Source of the DNA: Armillaria gallica | Lineage: Eukaryota; Basidiomycota; Agaricomycetes; Agaricales; Physalacriaceae | Direction: 5' to 3' | NCBI GenBank assembly: GCA_037576215.1 | Contig: JBANDB010000011.1 | Span: 1,674,001 to 1,738,000, forward strand | DNA: 64,000 bases | Part shown: in pieces, positions 11,942-21,165 of the stretch | Position numbering within the stretch: position 1 is the first letter of the stretch | Layout: each line of letters begins with the position of its first letter | Notes under the pieces: generated by a model | Database searches by the model: none | The model's input: only the letters and a program-made list of their open reading frames with translations | Told to the model about the DNA's origin: nothing | Position numbers and translations under genes: made by a program

Positions 11942-12480
11942 CTAAGGGAGTTCTGGTTCGGCGTTATCAGTCAACTTCCGCGGCTTCGGCGTTCTCTCAC
12001 TCCTTCGAACACCTGCTACCCCATCTTTCTGCTCGTCACTACGTGTCTGTGCTGCAAACTTCACGGCCTTTGCGACCTTTGCCCTGACCTTTACTCTTTG
12101 GGCTAGCTCTCGTTTACGACCTGCGATATAGAAGGGTTGCCACATTTCGAGGGTACGAATGATTGCGACGAGATCCTGCAATGGGGGTGAATGACTTTGG
12201 CGGTGCTCAAACACAATCGGGCTCGTGCGCTTACCTTCTGGTGACATGCATACCAGTGTTTACAGGCATCCGGGTCAGTAGGATCAGGCGGCTGCAGCTG
12301 GGCACGGAAACGGTCCTTCCAAACCAACCAGAGCTGCGATTGAAAGACAGAATATGGCTTGGGATGTTCACGGGCATTCGCTTTCAGGCGACCATAGTAG
12401 GTGATATACGGTTCCAGGAATATCCGTTGTTCTTCAGTGATGCCGACCCGTGGAGATCTAGACCTGTTCGACAATGTCAA
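11942..12480 (-). CDS. Unknown basic two-exon gene upstream of KDZ gene
   Basis: Exon 1 is 12235-12480, exon 2 is 11942-12175, with a GTAAGC..TTGCAG intron of 59 bp between them. The splice joins WYACHQK to DLVAIIRTLEMWQPFY. The protein of about 160 residues starts with MTLSNRSRSPRVGITEEQR. It holds a Trp-rich middle (SQLWLVWKDRF) and a strongly basic C-terminus (VKVRAKVAKAVKF, RRSERTPKPRKL) like a nuclear localisation or nucleic-acid-binding tail. It shares strand with the transposase and ends 333 bp upstream of its start, so it could be a second ORF of the element or a host gene. I do not recognise the family. Confidence 0.55.
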
Positions 12481-12609
12481 CTTCTATGGAGAAAAGCCAG
12501 GAGTCGGCCAGGAAGAGAACGCACATTTTGCTCGCTGCTTCAAAGGTGGATAGTCTGACCTGATCTTTGCTGATTCACCTTTTATGATAGCCTGAACCAC
12601 CGGGAATCA

Positions 12610-12810
12610 ATGAAAAGACAATTCGAATCGTCGGAGTAAATCAGGGGAACCAACGATTCAAATTGTTGGAGTAAATCAACAATTCAAATTGTCAGAGTAG
12701 GTCTGTATTTTTGACGTTACGGCTAGATTGAATTTTTTGACGTTCCAGTAAATTGAATTACAACCAGATTGAATTTTGACAGTACAGTAAGTGAATTGAA
12801 TTTGGCTGTT
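12610..12810. repeat. Iterated AT-rich motifs in divergent promoter
   Basis: Three copies of a CAATTCRAATYGT-GGAGTAAATCA-like unit stand at about 12620-12700. They are followed by repeats of TTTTTGACGTT and AGATTGAATTTT up to 12805. The stretch separates the minus-strand gene starting at 12480 from the plus-strand gene starting at 12858. The motif is nearly palindromic (CAATTCAAATTG), which would suit a dimeric DNA-binding protein, but no function is shown. Confidence 0.5.
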
Positions 12811-12857
12811 CAACTCAGGGGGTATTTTCACAACCGGGTTCTCTTTCACCATTTCAG

Positions 12858-13593
12858 ATGCATGTGCCAGCGGATACTACTGAGGAGCGCCGAGCGGTGC
12901 ACAATGCTAGTAGTCGTCGTAGCTACACCATGTACATTCACCCTGGCTATATTGTTCGCTTGCTAACCATTTATGCAGGCATCGCGACATAATCAACCAG
13001 AAACGACGGGACAACTATCGAAAGAAGACAAGCCAAAGACACAGGTGCACGTGCGTGAATTCCTATTTTCCCTGGAGGTGTGGTTCTTCTATCGGTGATA
13101 GACTTGAGCCGCTGATTCGACAGGCGACGCGCCTTGTTGAAATAGAAGTGAACAGTGGTTGTTCACACGCTGAGTGCGTGTTTCTTTCTCAGTGTTGCAG
13201 TATGGACATTATGAATTTCACAGGTGTTGTTCATCATTAGCAGAAGCGATGGACCAGATCAAACGCCTCTCCACCAAGTTCGCAGTACTTACGCAGCACT
13301 CAGCCAAAGATTATGCCAACGCCGTCTACCAGCAATACCAGCGAACCGTCACTGTCAATCGCCCTAAAGGCTACTGCAGTGACCTCGACAATGCGGTTCT
13401 GGAGATATCCGCCATCGAGCAGTCAATCTTGCAGCACGAGTATGTCATCTTAAATACGACCGGTGTTGGGAAGGAAATGAGACGGCTTCGCTTGGTACTT
13501 GATCCAGTCCACACGTTGGTGGGCTGGTTGGAAGAGATGCTTTTGGAGGCGATGATCAATCCTGCCAGCTTAAAGGAGAAATATAACAACTGA
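12858..13593 (+). CDS. Unknown gene with basic RRxY..HRD N-terminus
   Basis: Exons: 12858-12931, 12979-13044, 13102-13157, 13241-13593; introns of 47, 57 and 83 bp keep the frame. The N-terminal exons give a basic block (SSRRSYTMHRDIINQKRRDN, then YRKKTSQRHR), a pattern seen in many basidiomycete hypothetical proteins. The last exon encodes a helical domain of about 115 residues (HSAKDYANAVYQQYQ, LVGWLEEMLLEAMINP) ending EKYNN. It is convergent with the next gene, stops 37 bp apart, and the two C-terminal domains look alike (DY....Y, VI, L..WLE, YNN). No catalytic motif is visible. Function unknown. Confidence 0.55.
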
Positions 13594-13630
13594 GAGCTTG
13601 GTTTTCTAATGTGTTAAATTTGACGTGTAT

Positions 13631-14302
13631 TTATTGCGTAGTAAGTATATACATCTTAGCCTCTCTTTGCCACATTAGCCTGTGGTTATTGTATGCGATA
13701 TGCAAACCATAGGGACCATCAATTGTAGCATGCCATATGTCTTCCAACCACGAAATAAGCTGCCCAATTCTCTCTCCTGCACATTCCATTTTTTCCTGGC
13801 ACTTGCTGGGGCCGTCTGCTTGCAACGCCTTCGCTGATATAACTTTATATGCTGTTTGCATCCTATAAAGATCGTCCAGAGGCTCCACAAAGATGCCTAT
13901 CTCACCTTGCCACCGCAAACTGTCCTTGAAATAGCGACGGAGAAGAGACTTGACGTAGTCGGAAGGTATCTTTCCGTCAAGGAAATCGTCAAATTCCTGT
14001 AGAATGGTCAAGGCTTCTGCATTGAATCTTGGGAAGGCATCAGGGGGTGGGGCTGGTGGAGGCACGGCCACAGGACTAGAAGTAACAAGCTCAAATTAAA
14101 GTATCGGAAAGTAATGATACTCTTACATTGATGTGACTTCGTATTGGTTAGTATTGCGTATTTTCTTCAGTCGAGTTGTGAATTTACTCGTCAAAGACGG
14201 GACCAGTAGGTGGGGGTTTGCGTTTCGAATCTTAGAGGATGATGTGGGCTGTGGGGCAGGCTGAAAAGCATCCTGTTTGTCCCTAGTATTAGTATATGCC
14301 AT
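13631..14302 (-). CDS. Unknown gene, likely paralogue of its convergent neighbour
   Basis: Exon 1 is 14127-14302 (MAYTNTRDKQDAF...), exon 2 is 13631-14075, separated by a 51-bp GTAAGA..TTCTAG intron. The protein is about 206 residues: a basic Ser-rich N-terminus, a Pro-rich hinge (PVAVPPPAPPPDAF), then a helical domain (SDYVKSLLRRYFKD, YRMQTAYKVIS, LISWLEDIWHATIDG, AYNN). The helical domain shares its spacing of DY, VIS, WLE and YNN with the gene ending at 13593. A further 5' exon upstream of 14302 is possible. Family not recognised. Confidence 0.6.
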
Positions 14303-16703
14303 GTAAGAACGGCAAGGTAGCATTAAAGGCTGTAGAATGTACTTAGCATGGTGACTGGACTGAGATTGATAACTAAGTTTTCGCTGAGTGGATATTTCCC
14401 ATCTATGACTATGGAAAAATGTGCACTAAGTAGTTGAAACATATAGAATCGCGCTTATGTTGCATAATAACATTGACTCTTTGCTCAGATAGCCTGTAGC
14501 TTTTCTTCTGTAGTGTGATATTTTTGGGGGCGACCCATGTGAGATTAAGTCACGGAACAAGAATCGAGGCGGAACTGTAAACTCTCTTTCGTCCATTTCA
14601 GGGTTTTTGTCTGATTGTCTCACCAAAACTCTTTATGTCGTCTTTCTACTACTTCTGGCAACAGCTGAACCTATTTCAAGTTATGTTTTGCATCTCTGAT
14701 GCATTCACACTTGCTCAGACTCAGTACGTTTTCAATTGAACTTGAACCCAGTCTATCCAATTCGGGCGTGACTAGGCTCGCTCAGTGAACTTGTACATAT
14801 TCGTACGTGTTGAGTCTCAATTATGTAGATGCTCTCTCGATAGTTTACTTATTTTCAAGATGAACATGTATTTATTGACAATCGGTTGCACCGGTATGGC
14901 ATTCAACCCGCCTTCCTGACATAGTATAGGTTAGCTACTGCGCAGTTCATCTCACGCCGTTCCTGGATGATTGAATAACTTTTGGTAGATGGACACACTC
15001 GGCCAAACATCTTACCAATCATGCATACATGTGATGGACCTCCAATTACATTCCCTAGTCAGCCGCCTATCCCTGATATTCTTTCGCATTCATCATCCCA
15101 AGCCATCTTCAAAAAGTGCCGATTCTAGTCCTCACCTCACCTCAGCTCAGTCTACGGAGGAGCAGGTTAACTTCATTGTCGACGTGTGCTATCCTTGATG
15201 AACGTACAGGCATGGATGACTTGTGAGGATGCACCCGGTGGAGGGGATTAATCTCGAACGTATCGTGTTCCTGAAGATATGATGTGCCAAGTTTGAGCCA
15301 CGTACCCTCCCTTATATGATCTACTGGGTGCCCGTCAGTATACGGCATTAACAAAACAGGTTGAAAGAAAGGATACCATGATAATGTTCAAAATAGCCTC
15401 ATCCTCGACGTTCAGCCCTACATTTCCCCCCTGCATTTGCAGCATACGCAGACTTGATGACTATAGACCAGTTGACTGTGATGCGAGGTGATTAGCACCA
15501 TAGATCTGAGAATTGTTCTGGGGATCCATCGGCGAAGAGAGCCTGTAAACGAAAAGGAGACTCCTATTTACCGTTGAAGTAAAGGACTTTATAACTGACA
15601 TCTGCTATCCTCAATATTTACAGTGGAAGTGGGAAGCCTACCACAGTGTCATTGCCTTGATCCGAGTCAAGTATGAACTCCAAGCTGAGTGAATATGACA
15701 CTGAACTCACCAAGTGTAATATCGATTTCGGGATGACTCTCCACAACGGCCAGGTCGTATACATTCCTGGTGCAAATCAAAATGGGTACTACTAAGAAAG
15801 CGATCTACGAGTGTTTCATTCCAGTGAATTCTTTCTTCTCGCATCTGAGCTTATGAATGACATACCTTGGGTAGAAAGTCATGATGAAGTCAATGAGCGC
15901 CGAAGGGGATCATATACCTGGCCTTGATATGACATCCCGATGTCACCGTCACTTAGCTAACGGTGCTCATGGCTCAGCAGAAAGCCACTCTCAGTCAACG
16001 GTGCCAGCAGCTCATCAAACATCTCCAACTCTAAAACAGCTGCTTAGACTCGCCTGCAGTGAGTATTGCGCAGAGAAGGACATTGGACAGTGTTCTGACA
16101 TTTCTCGCAGTGCAGCCGACATCCGTAGTATAGATCGTTTGCTCCATTCTATTGAATTACCCGATGTGTCCAATAGATACACTTGCGTGCTGAAGAATGT
16201 TGAAACGTTGAGGATATGTATCTGAGATGGGAAGAGTTGGAGATTTTGATCACTTGGTTTCCCCATGCCAGTCACAAGACGGCTCAATCGGCGGAACGGC
16301 GCTTGCAGATGCCACGACTCGGCGACGTTTGTTGACGTGCTTCTGACGTCAGTATCCGAACGCTCTCTGACACCTTTCCTGTCACTCCTCTGCTGTGACG
16401 CGCTGCTCTGACCCTCATGTGTATGATGCACCCAGGCTGTAATGTGCTGCCTCCTGACCAGATGACATGTGGAAAATAGCGGCACTGGCGAGTATGCAGG
16501 ATCCCTGGAGCCTTCGAGATGGTACGTCGAGTCTGTTATCCATGATAGCTGTGAGGAAGATATTTATACGTCAAATGACGGTTGATCAAGTACAGTCATG
16601 TTACGGTCATGTGGAACCAGGTGCTTGACAGAGGCAACTAGCTTCGTATCCTCAATTTTTGAATGGATTCTGAAGACGATAATGACTTGAGTAGGTACAT
16701 GTA
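14303..16703. other. Gene-poor stretch
   Basis: Frames at 14989-15198, 15881-16225 (plus) and 16015-16485 (minus) are open but lack motifs and in-phase splice partners. CTCACCTCACCTCAGCTCAG near 15133 is a small simple repeat. Nothing else was recognised. Confidence 0.35.
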
Positions 16704-17937
16704 CTAATCCTGCAAGCTGCAACTGATATTTGGCTTTAGAGTTCCACCCCTCCTCTTCGTTATCAAGTACAATCGCGGGATGGCGGCATTGTTGGATCGT
16801 GGTGGCCGGTTGATACGGACATTGTTATTCAAGGACAACAGCGTATGTGCGGCCTCAATGTCGAGGGCCCGGCTGTGCTCTTCCTCTGAGAAGTAGCGTG
16901 GACTGGGTGGTGTGGGTGCATCCCTCATTTGCGACCATATAGGCCGGTTTCATGGTAAGACCCAGACTAAATCCTTAAATCTAGCGACTCGTGGGTCATG
17001 TTAGATTGGACAAGAGAACGTTCTCACCTTTCTTCCGGATTTAGGCTCATGACACCTGGGGCGACCAAGACCAAATTATGGTTGTACAGGTCAGGGGTGT
17101 CCACAGAATCACGGAACGAGTCAAGGTGAGATGGCCTGCACATAGAAAGTCACTGGTCATCCTGCATATTCCAGAGCTGCTGAAGCTGCTTACCACTGAG
17201 GTTGTGGCGGGCGATTGGCTAAAGTCTCAGCCACAAGCGCGTCAATCAAATAACCATTCTCGACTGAGCCAGAGAGGGAGGCGACGATGGAGGAGATGGA
17301 GACCACGATGGGAGGAAATTGGGTGAGGGACCTGCGAAGTCCCTTCAAGGTCAGTGAAGCCTCTTGTTGACGAAATAGCGACGTACTGATGAGTCGCGTA
17401 TTCCACAGCGACTGGTGCTGCAGTCGGCCACAACCTGCCTCTGATGCCTTGACGCAGGGATTGTAACTTCAATCCAAGGCGTTCTAAATCCCCCAAAGTT
17501 CCGCGGATTGGCGCAAAGTGAAGGGCAAACTGTCCCAAGAACTGATATATAGCGGTGTGTGGCACCATAGCTTTGATATGCCCTTCTGAGTCTGGCGCCA
17601 ACGTCCAGCCATGGGATCGGTGTGAGTAAACACTGCGATAAATACCTACACACGACCTCTCGGGACAATGCCAGACCTTCGCGACGGGAAAGGTGTGTGC
17701 GGGTATTGCCTTTGGTCTCGGGAGCAGGGATCGCATGGCGCAATGCTCCAGGAGCTGATACGCACAGTCGGAGTCCACGAGGTGTCCGCATTCCAATTTC
17801 CACACGTTGCCGAAAACAAAGGTCTTGCCATCTAGTGTACGGTGATCTACGGTGGAAAGAAAGTTGAGAACGTGATGGCAAAGGGCGCACTTGCGGCCGA
17901 ATGAGCGTTGCAGCGGAGTGTCGACGAAGGTGTCCAT
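16704..17937 (-). CDS. RING-like zinc-finger protein
   Basis: Four exons fit in phase: 17387-17937, 17194-17331, 17028-17135, 16704-16923. The N-terminus holds a cysteine/histidine set of RING type: CALCHHVL near residue 17, LECGHLVDSDC near 50, and WHCPERSC near 88. RING domains bind two zinc ions and usually act as E3 ubiquitin ligases; the ligand spacing here is unusual (long first loop), so E3 activity is an inference. The rest has no other domain: a helical middle (TAIYQFLGQFALHF), SLTQFPPIVVSISSIVASLSG, and a C-terminal helix EEEHSRALDIEAAHTLLSL. About 335 residues. The first intron was chosen because it replaces a basic low-complexity frame by a hydrophobic one that runs on to the next donor. 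A four-fold 14-bp repeat lies 76-131 bp upstream. Confidence 0.65.
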
Positions 17938-18012
17938 GGCGTCACAATGTAAGCGGGCAATGGAAAACTGTTGTACCTATATAGCCGTTTGCTCGCTCAA
18001 GATTCATCGTTG

Positions 18013-18068
18013 AAATTTGCGTGGTTAAATTTGCGTGGCCAACTTTGTGTGGGTAACTTTGCATGGAT
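18013..18068. promoter_or_regulatory. Four 14-bp repeats upstream of RING-like gene
   Basis: Four abutting units, 18013-18026, 18027-18040, 18041-18054 and 18055-18068, follow AAMTTTGYRTGGNN. They sit 76-131 bp upstream of the ATG at 17937. The core TTTGYRTGG is kept in all four while the last two bases vary, as expected for repeated binding sites. No known factor is assigned. Confidence 0.6.
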
Positions 18069-18824
18069 TAATCAGAATACTTTGATTGACGAATCAACGT
18101 CGCATCTACCTCTAAGAATCATTGGAAATGGTTATAAATAATGAAGAAATAATCGTTGAAAAAAACCCTTTATCTAATTTTTTGATTAAGCACTATCGTG
18201 CTGATTCGAGGAGAAAGCGTGCACAAATGGTATGTTATCATTTTTACGCTACGTTTGGTACCTAACACTGGTGCGAAAAAGTAACTGATAAAACGGATTT
18301 TCACGTCTCATGGGGATAAGAAGGCAGGTGGCTACAAATGTCAGATACTGATTAGAAAACATTCTTTTAATGTCAGAACAATGGCAAAGGTACTACGTTC
18401 GTCGCTGCATTGCGCCAATTTTTCTCCTCTCCTTGACTGGATAGGAGAGTAAAGTCTGGGTTTCGAAGAGTGGACGTTTCAGATGGGCCGCCCTATCAAA
18501 TGTCTGTCTGCGGCATAGGGGGGAAGGGAGAGAAGAGCTAGCAGGTCCGGAGAAACCCTGCGCAGAGGCTGTGAGGGCTGCTTTCTTGAGGGCTAGGATA
18601 CGAGGGCTGCGACAGGGGATCAGGGGGGAATCCAAACAGATAGTCGGAGAAGGAGAAGGCATCAATACTTCAGGTAACAAAGGTTGTGAGAGAAACCCGT
18701 CGCCATGCAACTCAAGGTGAATGACTGCATTTCACACGGCCTCCACGTTATATCCAGCCGTAAGAGTTCCTAGGCAAAGAAGATATCGCTCGACGCACTG
18801 GAAAGTACTCGAATTAGTTCTGCA
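18069..18824. other. Intergenic; one weak minus ORF
   Basis: The minus frame 18393-18710 (MHGDGFLSQPLLPEVLMPS..., Ser/Pro-rich, about 105 codons) is open and could be a first exon, but it has no motif. The rest shows nothing recognisable. Confidence 0.3.
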
Positions 18825-19180
18825 TCAGGGCAGAAAATAATAGTATGAACGAACTCTGAGCTTGCGACGACAACAGTCACTGTCATCCTCTTTGGTGGAG
18901 TAGCGGCCAGTCAAGACAATAAAATCTATAGGAAATTTGGCATGCCAGATCTTCCATATACAGGGACGAATCGCCTCGAGTGCTTGCTCCCCCTGCTGAT
19001 AAGCCTTCCAGTATTCTGGTACCAAAGGCATCATGGCATCTTCCTTGTCCGGTGCTAAGAAGAAAACTAGATGATTCAAGAGTGGTGTTCTAGGAAGGGA
19101 ATATGCTGGACTTACCCCGGTCATAAGCCTGACTTCCTGGCATTTTCGCAAAGAGATCACTAGCACGTTGGTAAGAGGAT
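18825..19180 (-). CDS. Unknown gene, two 3' exons visible
   Basis: Exon a (about 19116-19180) encodes SSYQRASDLFAKMPGSQAYD. A 61-bp GTAAGT..CTTAG intron joins it to exon b (18825-19054), giving APDKEDAMMPLVPEYWKAY, GEQALEAIRPCIWKIWHAKF and a C-terminus ending YYYFLP. The splice keeps frame. The 5' end was not found; a start inside 19190-19226 is possible. Soluble, no known motif. Confidence 0.45.
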
Positions 19181-19599
19181 TGGGGAGTGAAAAAGGGGAT
19201 ACGCCGTACAACAGTGGACGTCGCAAATGTTGCGAGTACTATTAATACTGTTAGGCTGAGTGTCAGCTCTCACAATTTGCAACAATCAACTGTTGCAGAC
19301 GGTTGCAATTTAAAACCAGACGTCCAGGGCGACCCGTGGCTGCAAACAGCTGAAAATCCAGACAGACGTTTGCGCCGAGGGACGATCGAACTGTGAACAA
19401 CTCGTTGTAGGACATAATCAGTATAATCTCATGTACCAAAACAAGGCTATAGTTTCTCAAGAATGTGTAGTACTGCAGGAATATTGGATGGGAGATACTT
19501 AGGTGAAAACTTGAGTCCTCGATACATCTAGTGTGACACCTAATAATCATTGAAGTTAGTTGGATTTCAGGCTAGGGACGAAATGATTTGTAGAACCTT

Positions 19600-19865
19600 C
19601 AGAAGAACATCCACCAGTGGTTATTTGTTCGAACATTGATTCTTGATGCTCCATTAGTGAGATGAAGAAGTCCGTCTGACACGGGGGGTCCAGACGCGAC
19701 CACCAGCGATTATTTGTTCGAACTACACGAGCAAAATGGACTCTTGTTGCTCCATTGGCGAGACGAAGAAGCAGTTCTGACACCGGGGCTCCAGGCCCGA
19801 AAAACGTCTACCAGCGATTATTTGTTCGAATTACACGAACAAAATGGACTCTTGATGCTTGGCAT
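19600..19865. repeat. Three tandem units of about 110 bp
   Basis: The block CCACCAGYGRTTATTTGTTC recurs at about 19608, 19698 and 19809, followed by CGAAC..ATTGATTCTTG/ATGGACTCTTG, CTCCATT and GAGACGAAGAAG. The third unit is cut short and runs into the unrelated GGCATGCTTGG. On the minus strand the repeats overlap a frame encoding HQESIL/QQESIL, so they may be duplicated exon ends of the gene to the right. Confidence 0.65.
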
Positions 19866-20067
19866 GCTTGGCCTGCTCGGCAACAAGTTCTGAAGATAAT
19901 CCACTTAGTCCTGTGATCTCTTCTATGTGGCAAGCTGACACATTCCAGCAGACAAAGATGCCCCAGGCGTGTAAATACCATCGAGATAACGCTTTGCGCA
20001 TGCCACGCGAAGCCCGATCATAACCTTTTTGGGCGAAAGCTGTAGCGCCTGCTAAATTTAAACTCAA
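19831..20067 (-). CDS. Unknown exon, possibly 3' part of next gene
   Basis: Minus frame encoding GYDRASRGMRKALSRWYLH, a Trp/Cys-containing middle (WGIFVCWNVSACHIEEI) and ELVAEQAKHAKHQESIL. An acceptor-like AAAAAG precedes GYDRAS. It lies in the same direction as, and 166 bp beyond, the viroplasmin-like exon, so it could be that gene's last exon. No family recognised. Confidence 0.3.
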   Translation of the reverse strand: MSLNLAGATAFAQKGYDRASRGMRKALSRWYLHAWGIFVCWNVSACHIEEITGLSGLSSELVAEQAKHAKHQESILFV

Positions 20068-20232
20068 ACCAGACTGTTATTGACAGCTTGCTTCATAGAC
20101 AGGATGGTAACGACACTATAACCCACTAACAATGATTTAGCTACCGTGAGTACACACCGTAACACGTATGTATTCTGATGGTAGCAAAGCACATTGATGT
20201 GCAGCTACAGGGACAGACACTATGTATGTATT

Positions 20233-20843
20233 CTACAGCTTCAAGGCTTTGGGAACAACCTTGACTTGGGTTTGGGACAATGCCCGGTTGAAAGTTTCTA
20301 CTGCTTCGCACTCGGTAGTGCCCTTGGAAGCGTGTCTGCCGGGGACGCCGTCTGTTAGTGAGCGCTGAGCAGTGCTGAGAATGCGACAATTAAGAGGCTG
20401 AACAAACAGAAATGCAAAAACCACAGACCTGCCGCAAACGACACCAACAGCCCAGCCTTGAGTGACAGCGTAGAACTTGTTTGGGTTATGTAAAGTCGGA
20501 TTGTTGATAAAGTTGCAGTTAAGACAGGCAAAGGTTGGTGGTTCGATGCCTTGATCGTCGTCAGGGACAGGAAGAGGCGAAGAGGGAATAGAAAGGCTTG
20601 CGCCCGGCGGAACGATGCCTATGTAGAACAAATCGATGAGAATTTTGACAACGTTTGTCAGAGTAGGACCGACCAGGTGCGACCGTATCTAGAACATGTA
20701 TCATTAAAAACAGAGTCACAGTCTATTGATGTGCCTCTTACCTAGCTCACCAAACAGAACAGCGATGAGATGGAGAATCCTGTCATGTCGACCGGCGTTC
20801 AAGGACTGATTGGCAGGTGCTTGGCTGGGAGAGGACATTGCGA
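20233..20843 (-). CDS. Viroplasmin / RNase H1 N-terminal-like domain protein
   Basis: First exon from ATG 20843 (MSSPSQAPANQSLN...), then an exon with Pro-rich linker and CLNCNFINNP. It then carries KFYAVTQGWAVGVV, the first half of the small domain shared by RNase H1 N-termini and viroplasmins. The second half (TDGVPGRHASKG, VETFNRAL) follows after a probable intron near 20365-20430. In RNase H1 this domain binds RNA-DNA hybrids and dsRNA. In basidiomycetes the domain occurs in many proteins of unknown role, often without the nuclease; no nuclease domain is seen here. Exact splice sites are unresolved because phases did not match cleanly. Divergent from the gene at 21166. Confidence 0.5.
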
Positions 20844-20892
20844 GGATGAGGCCAAGATGGGGGACTTGGCTCTATTATATGGCAGAATCCAT

Positions 20893-21157
20893 GTGTCACA
20901 GCAGCGCAAATCTGAACAGACAGTTTGCGCGAGTGGACTGGACATTTCTCCGCGTTAGCCTCCCTGCTTGATCGAAAAGCAGGATTCCATCGCTCAACTA
21001 CCAGATTTGGTTTGACAACACGTGTCACAACGGCGCAAATCTGAACGAACAATTTGCGCGAGTGGACCGGACATTTCTCCGCGTTACGAAATCAGCCTCC
21101 CTGCTTAATTCAAAAGCAGGATTCCGTCACTCAACTTCCAGATTTGGTTTGACAACA
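20893..21157. repeat. Tandem duplication of a 127-136 bp block in divergent promoter
   Basis: Units 20893-21019 and 21022-21157 share GTGTCACA, GCGCAAATCTGAAC, TTTGCGCGAGTGGAC, GACATTTCTCCGCGTTA, AAAAGCAGGATTCC and CCAGATTTGGTTTGACAAC. The second unit has a small extra piece (CGAAATCA). The blocks lie between the minus gene starting at 20843 and the plus gene starting at 21166, so each gene may read a doubled control region. Confidence 0.75.
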
Positions 21158-21165
21158 GCGCCGAA

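Noticed and set aside
12769..12966. Plus frame 12769-12966 as first exon of the following gene
   Set aside because: Another frame from ATG 12858 splices cleanly to the HRD exon; this one ends without a donor in phase.
20551..20745. Plus frame in the viroplasmin-like gene
   Set aside because: Antisense shadow of the minus-strand exon.
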